Shown here: positions 1 through 10,560 of the stretch, piece after piece | Layout: every line of letters begins with the position of its first letter | Position numbering within the stretch: position 1 is the first letter of the stretch | Source of the DNA: Labia minor | Lineage: Eukaryota > Arthropoda > Insecta > Dermaptera > Spongiphoridae | DNA: 64,000 nucleotides | Reading direction: 5' to 3' | NCBI GenBank assembly: GCA_963082975.1 | Contig: OY720349.1 | Span: 62,680,501 to 62,744,500 of the forward strand | Notes under the pieces: generated by a model | Seen by the model: only the letters and a program-made list of their open reading frames with translations | What the model was told of the DNA's origin: nothing | Database searches by the model: none | Translations under genes and position numbers: made by a program

Positions 1-2930
1 TTTATATGAGCAGGAATAAATGAAAATGCTAAATAAAAAATTTGGTTTTGATTATAATAATTCTCCAATAATTTAATTTTACTCTCTGTTTTTTCAACTT
101 TATTATATTTTCTAAATAAAAAAGACTTAATACGATTTTGTATAAATTCTATTAGAATATTAATATTCTATTATCAATTTTGGTCACTATTGATCCAGTT
201 TGGAACGGCGTTACAACAAAACTAGCTATAAAATTGATGATAATAATAAAGAAGAAAGAAAACAATATCTGTTACTAGAATAACTGATGCTAGCTAGATA
301 CTCTTTTTTTTATATATTATTATTATTAATCAGCTTATAATTTAATAAAATATTTATATTTTAAATCAATAATTCAATGAAATATGTGATATTAAAATTA
401 ATTAATATTACATATTTGTTAATTTTCTATAAAATTTCAAATGTAAAGAATTTTGTTGACTATTAAGTAATTCATCTTCCTTAATTAATATAATATATGA
501 TTGTATAAATTTAATCATTTATTAACAAATAGATAAAAATAGATTATTTTTTTAATTTTTAATAAAATTTCTGGAATCTGAATATAATTGTTTTTGAATA
601 GTTTAGTGCACTAGTGATTATTATATAACAGAAAAATATTAAAAAATAAATAACTATCTCTAATATAAAACTGTTAGAAACTTATTAATAATTCTATATG
701 CGATTTATAATTTTTTTTTTTTTCAAAATAATTATAATAATAATAATAATAATAATTTAATTAAATAGACATAATGTCTACAAAATGGATATTAATTCAT
801 TGAATATTTTTCAATTATTCCAAAAAATAGTTTTTAAGATAACTAATAATTAACATTAACATTCCATTGGAGAGACTAATAATTTTGGTTTATATTTAAT
901 GAAAATAAATTTAGAAAATAAATCAACATGATTGGATAATTTTGAAAACAATTTTATTTTTCATTTTAATTAAAATTGGATATTTATAACTAAAAATTGA
1001 AAAAGTTGTGGCAAAAAGTGAAATCATTTCACTAGTAAAATAATCCATTTAGAATTTAAATAATATTGTTTACTATTGAAGGAAGTACAATAAAATATAA
1101 TAAAAGTATTATATTATATATATTTATTTTTGTTGTAACCTACTAGTGAAATCCGATACATGTCAAATATAAACAAAGCTCCAACATTACCAATGCTACA
1201 TGATTCTACCAGTACATTCATATACTATTACAGGGGGAAGGAAGTTACAAAAATTTTCAGTATAAATTGTGATTTCAAATCTTTGATCCAAAAATTTTTA
1301 TAAATATCTTAATAAAATAAAATTAATTAATATAAAAATGAATGATATCATGACCTAAGACAAATATTACTAATTTCATGGATTATTGTCTTTGCAGAAA
1401 AAAATGAACAAAAAAATCAATAATAATTTATCATTTTCATTAATGTTTCTTATTAAAAAACAATTTTTATAAAAAAAAAACTCATTATATTCTTATAATA
1501 AGTAATTTTTATAATCTATAAGGTTTTATTTTTATCCCACACAAAAAATATATACATTAAATAGGATATTATATTACTAATAATTAATTCTAATTGTAAT
1601 ATTGAACTTTGTTGAAATAATTTATATTTTTATTGAGAAAATAAAAGAAAAATTACTTACTAAATCAATTTTTTGAATTAATTATCTCTATTCAGAAATA
1701 TTTTTTAAGAGTTAAGTAATGATACACAAATATAAAATAAATATATTAATAATTTATTATTCAACATCACATTATATAATTAATTAATTTTTGTAAATTG
1801 TTTACTATTTTCAAAATGGTTGATTCTATTATTATGGTATGAATTTTTTCATAAGCATATAATGGAAAAGTGGTGTTTTTGGTGAAAGGATACCGGCCGT
1901 CGGCAAGTATTTGAAAAAAAAAAAACATTTTTTTGCTACTCTAACTCTATCAAAAAATCTATAGAAATTTCAAAACTACTTTCGGTGTGGCGAGAATAAC
2001 ATTCTCATCTATTTTCAAAAGAAATATGAAAAATATACCAAAATAAATAGATTAATTAAAAAAAAAAAAAAAAAAAAAAAAAATTTGTAAAAGATGTGAA
2101 TAATTTTAATATCATTAAGGAGATAATTAATTTCAAATCACTACTACAGGAAGTTTAGGAGTAAACAATTTCAAAAATATTCTTTTCTTTCTATTGTATC
2201 GATAATCTTTTAATTCAAAGATTAGGATTTAATTATTTTCAAAAAAATTTGATTAAACGCGATTATTAATATAACTTAACAAAAAATAACAAAACTTAAC
2301 ATTATCTATAACAAATGATTAATATATAAAAATATATTTATATATTCAATGTAATATTCTAAATAAAACAATTAAATATTACCTTTTTAAATAAATACAA
2401 AATATTAATTAAATATTTTTCTTTTAAAAATTAAGGAACAAAATAAAAAAAATTGTTATGAAACTAAAATAACTATAATTTTAAGATTTTTTGTATATAT
2501 ACAATATTTCGAGTTTTATATTAAAAAATATTAAAAGGGTGTATATTTTTAAAAATTTTCATATATTTTTATTTAAAAAAAATGAATTGTTATGAAAGTA
2601 AAAAAATCTAATAATATTTTTCGTATATATATACAATATATAGTATCTTTTCGAATTTCATATTAAAAATATTAAAAGGGGGAAGATTTTGAAGTTACAT
2701 ATTTTAAAATTTTCATCTATTTTCATTTCATTTTTTTTTCAGCGAAATTTCTAAATATAATAATCAATTTTATTTAAATTAATTTAAAAACGCTTCTCTT
2801 TCTCTAATTATTTAATTTTTGTTCTTTAAATTAAAAAACAAAAAAAAAACAAAATCAATCCAAATAATGTCTTTATCAAGCCAATTCAATTCATTTCGTT
2901 AAGCATATGTAGACATTGTTTTAAAAAGAG
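1..2930. other. AT-rich intergenic DNA, no gene seen
   Basis: Very AT-rich sequence with short homopolymers, such as a poly(A) run near 2060-2083 and a TAA-type triplet run near 735-755. I see no open frame of useful length, RNA gene, splice pair or recognisable transposon end. Confidence 0.7.
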
Positions 2931-2935
2931 TGACA

Positions 2936-3045
2936 GTTAAATTAGTTGGGTAAGTGGATGATAATGATGTCGATCGAGTTGGTGGTGGTGTCAGTCGTTC
3001 CTTTGTACACAACCCGACCACGTGCCAAAACAAAATGACTGGCAT
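2936..3045. promoter_or_regulatory. small GC-elevated island with an E-box
   Basis: About 100 bases clearly less AT-rich than the surroundings, including CCACGTGCC (E-box CACGTG) near 3019. No open frame or splice signal supports an exon. A regulatory role is inferred only from composition and the motif. Confidence 0.2.
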
Positions 3046-3459
3046 TATATCAATAGATAATCAATAAATTAATGAATGGATTCCATAGAAGAATAGTGAT
3101 AATAAATAATTATTTTAATACAATCAAGGTGATTGAATATCAAAGGGAGATTGGAGAAAAATAAATAAAAAAAATGGTAATTTTGTTATAGAGATTTTGA
3201 AAAATTTTAGATTTTTATGTGATTTTGACGAAAATTCACTATTCAATGGGATGTCTTTATTTTGTTTTTGTTTTTTTTTCAGAGACAAAAAAAATAAATA
3301 ATTTGTTTTTTTTTTGTTTTTTTTTTGATGAGATCACTAAAAGGATGATTTGTTTGAAAATAATTTGATACTATAATTTGTGGGTCGCAGGGTTGATTTT
3401 CTTCCAAAAAACTGACATTAATATTCCGTGAATTGAGGAATGATTGAAAGAATTAGGAA

Positions 3460-4440
3460 TTTGGAATGAGAAAAGATTGTCACTGCTGTAATGTGGAATT
3501 TGGAGGAGGTGAATGTCACACTGGGAGACCACTTCTCGAACCTAACACTTGGGGTAGGTTACAAGGATTTTTGTCGATTATTTACCTTGAATCGGATGGT
3601 TATGTCGTCGAGGCCAACGTCTTGGATGTTGTCGTTGTTGTCGTTGATGTTGTTGGTGTTGTTGATGTTGGAGGTTGATGTCGAGCCCACAAACCGAGCC
3701 ACATATTCCCGCGGTTACCAGTCCATCTGAAGGATTTTGGGATGGAAGTCGATGCACGCACTGTCTCCGTTTCGTCTCTCTCTTTCTCTCTCCTTTCTCG
3801 CCTGATTGACTGTCTCTTTCGCTCCAATGGCAAGTGAAGTGAACGAGGCTGCCACGAAAGGCTTCGAGGGTTCCGACTGACTGAATTGTGGATCTAGCGA
3901 ACCAGAACCTGGGAAGGCTGGGCATCTCTCCCCTCCCCCGAGACCAATTCTCCCTCTCGCTCACGCACCCTCTCGCTCCCACTTGTACACGCATAGCGAG
4001 GTGGGCGTGGCTGGGGGCGGAGCCAACAGACCATTGGCACACGAGTCCATCGCCAAATAAAAATACACAGATATCGAGAGAGATAGGAAACAAAACAGAA
4101 TCAAAAAAAAAAAGGAATCGGTCCCAGCAAGGATTGAAATCCACTTGGCCGTCAGTCAGCGAGTCAGTGGGTGACGGGAGACACTTTCAAGCGCACAGGA
4201 GCCCATCGGGTGGGAAATTATCCCGCCGCATGAACGATTAACACCGCAATTAGACCGATTTGCAATTTTAACAAATGCAATCAATACACATTCTCGCTCT
4301 CTCTCTCTCTCCCCCCCCCCCACGAAATGCAGACAGACACCAATTCGTTTCAATAACCGGAACGGACGGAGATCATTGAAAGTTAGAAAAAGTCAAAGAT
4401 TTTGCCATTTGGAGTCCATCAAACCAGAAAATAGATCAAC
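3460..4440. promoter_or_regulatory. large GC-rich island, candidate promoter or enhancer
   Basis: The longest GC-elevated stretch of the window. It has GTT/GTC triplet repeats (about 3615-3677), pyrimidine tracts (3770-3800, 4296-4321 with a C run), CCAAT at 3822, and GC-box-like GGGCGTGG and GGGGCGGAG near 4000-4020. A 188-codon minus-strand frame (3578-4144) is the longest in the window. Its C-terminus is merely the His/Gln-rich readout of the triplet repeat, and several other frames are open over the same bases, as expected from GC-rich DNA with few stops. Most likely a promoter, 5' UTR or enhancer. An unrecognised exon is not excluded. Confidence 0.35.
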
Positions 4441-4564
4441 TAGTTTTTGTTTATATCTTTTATAAAAGTGTCAGAGTGGAGATAATTGGGGAAGGAAGAA
4501 AAACAAAGAGTTTGCCTTTTTATTGAAGTATTTTTTTTATTTATAAATTATTTTAAAAAAAAAT

Positions 4565-5050
4565 CAGCTGAGCCCAGGCACAGAACCGACTGACGATTTG
4601 AAATAAATTAATTTCCAAACATTATATATAAAGTATAAAAAAAATATTTTTAAAACTTGAATTAAAATGACTAAATTATATTATCTTGGTTTTTATTTTT
4701 AGTTTAATTATTCAATTATTAATTATTACTACGTATATTTTAAGTGAAATATTTTCCGACAATGAATATAAAATTAATATTTTGTAAACTACCACTTCCG
4801 GTTTCCGGATATACACGAAAAGTTGATGAATGCATGCTACTGATGCATTAAGTAAATATACGAAATTTGATGAAAATCCGTTGAACCGTTCAAGCTGTAC
4901 ACATCTATACGGACACATAACGGACAGACGGACGGACATCATGCAAAAAATTATTTTTTCTATTAACAAAATGTATGATTCGTGGAGATATATAAAAATC
5001 TCCACATCTGAAGTTTGGTGTTAAAACAATACCTCCCTTACTATCGTTAA
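4565..5050 (-). mobile_element. family C Helentron-like element, diverged copy
   Basis: On the minus strand it runs from a decayed 5' end near 5050 (poorly matching TTACCGACCGACGATAG) through the family landmarks. These are ATGCATGATTCGTGG-like sequence, the ATC-ATG-TCCGTCC stretch and a GATTTTGATGAAATTTGG-like block. It ends at a diverged 3' end at 4565-4600 that retains ACCGACTGACG in + orientation. Terminal motifs and the hairpin stem are mutated, so this is an old copy. It encodes nothing. Confidence 0.7.
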
Positions 5051-5059
5051 AATCGTAAA

Positions 5060-5830
5060 ATTTATTCTCACTAATATAAAGCACTTTATTAATTATTATA
5101 TAAACATTGGATCAAAAAATAAATAGAATTATTTTTATTATTATTACTATTACTATTATTTTTTTTATTTTATTTAAATGTTTATTTATTTTCATCCGAA
5201 TTTAATAATTTAATTTACCATTGTATTTTTTTTCTATGATATAATAAATTGAAGTCAATTGATATAAATATAAACACTCGTTGAACATTTTATTTCATTT
5301 TGTAAAATTTAAAACGAAACTTTTAAACAAAATAATAAGATAAAAAGGAAAGGTGTATTAAGTAGATAAATAAAACAATTTAAAACTACACCGGAATTTT
5401 TTTATTATCTTATTAATTAGTAATTTTTTTTTTCAAAAGAATTCGCATAAACAAAAAAGAATGTTGAAATTTAAATTAGTTTAAGAAAAAAAAAATATAG
5501 GTGTATAAAAAGTATTTATTTTATGTATATTATATAATTTTTTTTTTTATTTAAACTAAATTTTAAAAATAATAAAAGAAATAAATATAATAATAATTGA
5601 AAATCGTCCAGGGTATAATATATGACAATAGCATTATCTGACATCAAATAAAAAAATAAATAAAAATACAATAAGATATAAAATAACGTGATTTTTTTAT
5701 ATGAAAATTTGTTTTTTAAATAATTTAAATCATAACTATGAGATTTTGTGATCAGCATTATTTATACTTATGTAAATATATATGTATAATACTATTATTA
5801 TATATTAGTGTATAATAGAGTTATATATAT
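5060..5830. other. AT-rich intergenic DNA
   Basis: Simple AT-rich sequence with ATT triplet runs near 5135-5160. The 80-codon minus-strand frame here is low-complexity Leu/Tyr/Phe and has no features of a protein. Confidence 0.65.
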
Positions 5831-5835
5831 AATTG

Positions 5836-6090
5836 GAAGGAGTTAAATGGAGTGGAAATGCAATTGTAACACGCATCAGGCAGCTGCTGACAACATGGAA
5901 TAAAAACTATTTCAAGATCAGATAGCATTTCGAGAATGGAGGGGTGACATAGAAGTTAACACGTGGTAGAAAGTTAAACCATCAACTCAATGATTTTTTT
6001 TGGTAATTACCTTTAACTAACCGACACAATCGAGTAAGCTAATGGTGTGAAGGTCCAATGAGATAATGATTCGATATTAGCATAGAGGGG
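5836..6090. promoter_or_regulatory. non-repetitive GC-elevated island
   Basis: About 250 bases of mixed composition between AT-rich blocks, including CAGCTGCTGACA (E-box next to a TGACA core) near 5880 and AACACGTGG near 5959. No repeat family match inside the window and no coding frame. Possible cis-regulatory module by inference only. Confidence 0.2.
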
Positions 6091-6248
6091 TAGAAAAAAA
6101 TAATTAAGAAAACCTGTCCAATTTTTGTTTTTGAATAAAAGAAACGCTTACCTGTTTCATTTAATTTATATTTATTTATTTATTATTATTAGTGAAAGAA
6201 TAAAAATTGCTTTTCCATTTGGGTAACCTGGCCGGGGGTTCGTAAAAC

Positions 6249-6402
6249 AACGGAATCGGTCAGGATGCAATTTTTTAACTGTTTGTCTGGCTGTGCCCCG
6301 TCGAAGATGGTTTGATATTTTCTAAAGGGGTTTGTGAATAGAATGATTGATGTGCTTTGTGTCTTAGAACTCTCCAATAATAATATCAATAATAAAATTT
6401 AT
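6249..6402 (+). repeat. SINE-like repeat, shared core copy 1
   Basis: Bases 6249-6306 match 7462-7518 closely: GGAATCGGTCAGGAT, then CTGTTTG, then CTGGCTGTGCCCCGTCGAAG. Flanks on both sides differ between the copies. Both end downstream in an A-rich AAT-repeat tail (here 6377-6400, after a TCTCC-like boundary). A conserved central domain with variable head and a simple 3' tail is typical of SINEs sharing a core. No clear tRNA head is seen here. Confidence 0.5.
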
Positions 6403-7330
6403 TATTTAATATTATAATTTAAGTAATATGTATATTAAATTAGAATTTTTAAAATATATCATTTTCTTTTTTAATATTTATTAATAACAATAAAAAGACA
6501 AAAAATTATTAAAGGTGACATATTTATTACATAACTACCGTTAGAATTTTGACTTAAAAGGAGAATTGTGGTTCTTATGGGAAACTAAATTTGTCCACAA
6601 AAGATTTAGTTAGTTCCTTTATTTACGAGTGTTGCCTTTCTTATGTTGTAATGGACACTAATGTCTCATTGGTCGTATTCACCCGATTTATTGGTATGAG
6701 CGTATGCAAAAGTCCAATGACCTTAAGTTCAGATATTTTGAAAAACAATAAAACACTTTGTTACATTTTTTGTAAAAATTAAAAGGCAACTTTCGTATTG
6801 TGTTTAAAAATAATTCAATTATCTTAAGAAAAGTGTAAATATTTTTAGCTATGTCATAGAAAAAAAAATTAAAATATTTAAAATAAATATATAAATTAAT
6901 ATATTAATTAATATTTTTAATTAATATATTTGTAGCAATATGTTTTTACTTTCTCTGTTTGAATAATTGAACAATTTATAAAATCGGAGTACTGATAATC
7001 AATTACCGATGTTGGGGGGTTTGAGAACTGGAAATTCGATTTATGAACAAAATTGCAATATATATATATATATGCTTAATTATTTAAATATGTTTTATTG
7101 TTTATATGAAATTTCGATATTATATTAATATTTAAGAATTTCAAAAATTTTTAAAATGATGTTCAGAAATATGCACGATTAAGGTTGTCGGATGTTTGTG
7201 AGCATTTTGACTAAATGCATAAATTATATAATATTATGTTTAATTTAAGGAATCTTTACAAATATATATTTTTTATAATTTAATTTTTTTATTATAATTT
7301 ATGAATGAAAATCAATTTAATTTAATTATA
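6403..7330. other. AT-rich intergenic DNA
   Basis: No transposon ends or RNA genes seen. An open stretch near 6591-6782 has no ATG at its start, no homology I recognise and no splice signals, so I do not call it a gene. Confidence 0.55.
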
Positions 7331-7461
7331 ATTTCTTCCTAGGCATGTTCAATGGGGAACCCTTTACAGTCTCTTATTTGAGCGGTTATTTATTGAATAG
7401 ATTGATTTTGGGCTAAAAGAAAAATTCATTCTTTCTAAGTGGGGAGAGTTGAGTCTGACAC

Positions 7462-7640
7462 AATGGAATCGGTCAGGATTCAGTAAATTACTGTTTGCCT
7501 GGCTGTGCCCCGTCGAAGAAGATGAAATTCTCCCTGTAGGGATTGCTTAAAGAAATTTATCTTGTACGATGAATGATTCCTTTAAAGCACAAATGACCGT
7601 TCCTGAGGTGCTTCGATCTTCAAATAATAATAAAAAATGA
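7462..7640 (+). repeat. SINE-like repeat, shared core copy 2
   Basis: The 57-nt core 7462-7518 is the partner of 6249-6306. Downstream sequence (7519-7620) is unrelated to copy 1. The unit again ends with CTTC followed by an AAATAATAATAA tail near 7621-7637. Upstream sequence from about 7340 may belong to the same repeat but has no second copy here to compare. Confidence 0.5.
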
Positions 7641-8686
7641 CATAATTATTATTATGATTATTATTATAAAGGAGTCTGGAAGTTAATGCTCATCATTTTA
7701 ATGACTTTTCTGGTCTAGTGAAGAAAAAATTAAAATATAAAAAAATATAATAGAAATTCAATTAATTCCATTGATATGAATCAAGAATAATGAATAATGT
7801 AAACCAATCATTTATATATTTATATATACATATATAATTAACTAGAAGCACTATCTAAAAATTTTAGATAAATTAAAAATTTAGAGAAAGTATCAGATTT
7901 GTCAATTGTTTTTTTTTTTTATAAGATATATATTAAATGACAAATGTAAATAAAAATAGTAAGAAGATTTAAAGTGAACACTCTATTAAAAATTAAAAAA
8001 TTAATAATAAAAATATACCATTGTGTTAATTTCGTTTTTCTAAACACTCCGTTGTTCATTTTTTCAATTCCAAAAGAGTAGTTGATAATAAAATAATCAT
8101 TTATATTTAATCAAATTAGGATCTTCTTAATTATTATGTTTTTATAGTTTATTTCTGCTTGTTGTGGTATGAAATTACATTGCATTGCTTTTGTTGTTAG
8201 TGGTCAGGTAGGAATTTGTTTCCTAGGAAATGTTTTAAGGATAAAGCTCTCTCCAAGCTAAGGGATCCCTTTACTAAACCACCCTTTGCACTCTGCCGCC
8301 ATATAATAGACTATCATTGGAACGAACAAAAGACAACAATGTTACAAATAAAGAGATTATTATAAAATATTTCATAAAATATAGAAAAATAGAATATAAG
8401 AACCTTTCGAGTGAGAAAAATAACAGACACAGTTATCTTTTCTTTTTTAATTTCAATAATCCCATTAGGAAAATATAGTTTACTCAGTTCTAATATAACA
8501 ATAATCGATTTTTTTCTTTAACTCGCCTATTAGAACTAAGTGGTTTTTAACACCTATAAAAACATATTTATTAAAATATTTTGTTGTGAAAATGATCAGG
8601 GGATAACAAAAAAGCTGTTACCTTTTTAATTCAAATTCAACAACCAGCCATATCATCCAAACGATTGCTATTGTTTCCTAATTTTG
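7641..8686. other. AT-rich intergenic DNA with a short mixed patch
   Basis: Mostly AT-rich. Bases 8195-8320 are of mixed composition (TTCCTAGGAAA palindrome near 8220, CTCTGCCGCC near 8291) with no gene features. Nothing else supported. Confidence 0.5.
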
Positions 8687-9273
8687 ACTATCTCGCCAGA
8701 AAATTTTCGATGTTGAGAATTTGATGTTTTTATACGTTTTGAAGGATCCTGAATCATTTTCACTAAGGTTGAGAAAAATGTATGTGTGTGTGTGTGTATG
8801 TATGTATGTAACCAAGATTACGCAAAAACGGTTTGAGCTAGAATGATGAAATTTGGTACATGGGCAATATTCAAAATTCATTGTTTTCTATCAACTTTTG
8901 AGAAATGTAGCTCAAACGGAAGAGGGTCATTACCTACAACGTTTTGATTTTTTTTTTCCTCTAAACTGACCGTAAAAATAAAGAGATATGTTTGATAATT
9001 TTTCACATGATTAAAAATTGTATAAAACTGCTATATATAGAATTTCAGTTTGATTGAATCGCTGAAAGTACCAGAATTAATTTTTTAACACTGCAAATCT
9101 CACGTGCCAACACGTGACGTGGTGCCATCAACAAAAACCCAAATATGCGCTGGTTTAATAAATATTATTGATTAATTTTAATTTATAATTTATTATAATT
9201 AATTTAATTTAAATTAATATATGTTATTTAATCCAATTCAAATTTGCGAGATAGTCGAGTGGAGACACTCCAG
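8687..9273 (+). mobile_element. family A Helentron-like element, full length
   Basis: Reference copy of family A (587 bp). It begins ACTATCTCGCC (8687-8697). It has a GT/ATGT microsatellite (8778-8812) behind a conserved block, a GATGAAATTTGGTACATGGGC stretch, CACGTGACGTGG near 9109-9120 and runs of TTTAATTTAA. Near the end is GCGAGATAGT (9246-9255), the inverted copy of the start, then the hairpin TGGAGACACTCCA (9260-9272) and CAG. No coding capacity. The asymmetric subterminal repeats plus 3' hairpin match the published description of Helentron-associated elements. That assignment is an inference from structure. Confidence 0.8.
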
Positions 9274-9434
9274 ATTTTTTAAATTAGTATTATCGTTTAT
9301 ATTTATAAATATGATTTATTTATTTTTATAAATTATTTGTATATGTAATCTGTACAATTATTAAAATGAAAAAAAATCACAAGCATCTGATTGCTCTTGT
9401 AATATTATTGTTTTTGCAATTTCAAAAGTTAATA

Positions 9435-9665
9435 CAGTGATTCCCAAACTGGGAGCCACGACGCCGTCCTAGTGGAGCCGCGAAAAAATTTCCTAATACT
9501 TGTAATTTTACCGTTTTTTGGACCAAGCTTTTGAACATTTCGTACTTTTCGTCCCGGTTTGGTGTTTTCGAAATATGGTCATCCTAATTAAGGGAGCCGC
9601 GGAAATGATTATGGGATTATGATGTATTATGGGAGCCGTATACCGAAAAAATTTGGGAACCTCTG
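9435..9665. mobile_element. hAT-type MITE
   Basis: Terminal inverted repeats CAGTGATTCCCAAACTGGG (9435-9453) and, read on the minus strand from 9665, CAGAGGTTCCCAAATT. Both are typical hAT ends. The 8 bases on either side, AGTTAATA (9427-9434) and AGTCAATA (9666-9673), match at 7 of 8 positions, as expected for a hAT target-site duplication. The 231-bp interior (GGGAGCCGCG motifs on both sides) has no coding capacity, so it would depend on a transposase supplied elsewhere. Confidence 0.8.
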
Positions 9666-9720
9666 AGTCAATATATTATTATAAATTTTTTTTTCAAGTG
9701 TCAAGAAACATTATCCATTT

Positions 9721-10063
9721 TTTTATATCTTCCCGAAATAAATGTAACCACGAATCATGCACTTTGTATTGGTTTTATCCTCGAGAAAAATCATCTTTAT
9801 TAGTTTTTTCTTAATTTAAAATTATATGACGTCACCCAGCACTTCATGACGTCACAGCCTGGTCTTACATATATATTATAAATAAAATAAAATTAAAAAT
9901 ATTTATGTTATAACCATATCTGTTTTTTATTACATTATTAGATATATTAAAATTATTTGAAATTGTTTCTGTAGCTTGAAATTAATTTACTTCAAACCGT
10001 CGGTCGGTTCGGACCTGGCCACAGGTCAACTTATTTTATATCTTCCCGAAATAAATGTAACCA
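9721..10063. repeat. 30-bp direct repeat bracketing a family C fragment
   Basis: Bases 9721-9750 are repeated exactly at 10034-10063 (both begin TTTTATATCTTCCCG and end AATGTAACCA). Between them is the 283-bp 3' portion of a family C element. The right copy continues into unique flank. The left copy joins the element interior at ACCACGAATC, where intact copies read ATCACCACGAATC, giving four or more bases of microhomology. This is far longer than normal target-site duplications. Confidence 0.8.
9751..10033 (+). mobile_element. family C Helentron-like element, 5'-truncated
   Basis: Starts inside the family at CGAATCATGCACTTTG and runs to the 3' end. It has two exact TGACGTCA octamers (9827-9834, 9847-9854), CGTCGGTCGGT (9998-10008), the hairpin GACCTG/CAGGTC with loop GCCA (10012-10027) and CAACTTATT. 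The 5' end with ACCGACCGACG is missing. Confidence 0.8.
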
Positions 10064-10560
10064 ATAATCTTTCTGAGATTTTATAATATTAATTGGCTAT
10101 AATAATTTATGTATAAAATAAAAAAATAAATTTAATGTGGTAAGTATTTTAAATAAATCTCACTCAACGAAAGTTTCAATCTATGTAGGGAGTAGAATTA
10201 AATTTGAAACCTGTTTAAATAGAATTCGTTATTAAGTTTTTTTTTTTTAAAAAAAAAGATCATGTATGATCCAAAGTAATTTCATATTTTAAAAAAATTA
10301 AAAATTATTAATAATTTATATATAATGGTTTATTTTTATTTTAAATCAATTAAAAAGTAAAAGAAATGTGTTGATTTTAAATAATTCTTCCATTCGCATA
10401 ATCTAATGATTGGTATTTTATAATTTTTTTTTTTTACTAATCATTTTTGAATTTTATTTGACATATGTCGAGATAATCGTTGAATAGTTAATTATAAATT
10501 CACTCCAAATAGTATTTCTATTTTGTTTATCATCTCGATTGCCCCTACTAAATCACATAT
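10034..10560 (+). repeat. 527-bp block duplicated at 28671-29196
   Basis: Nearly the same sequence follows a family C 3' end here and at 28671. The match stops after AAATCACATAT at 10560. From there this locus reads AAAACCACTT, while the other reads into GGTCTTACAT of a second family C copy. Differences are mainly homopolymer lengths and small indels, so the duplication looks recent. The block has no coding content. This is one candidate for the source of a captured flank. Confidence 0.75.

Noticed and set aside
3578..4144. 188-codon minus-strand open frame
   Set aside because: Longest frame in the window, but it lies in GC-rich DNA where several frames are open, ends in a translated triplet repeat, contains pyrimidine-tract readouts and matches no family I know.
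8778..8812. TGTG/TATG microsatellite as an independent repeat locus
   Set aside because: It occupies the same position in every family A copy and belongs to the element.
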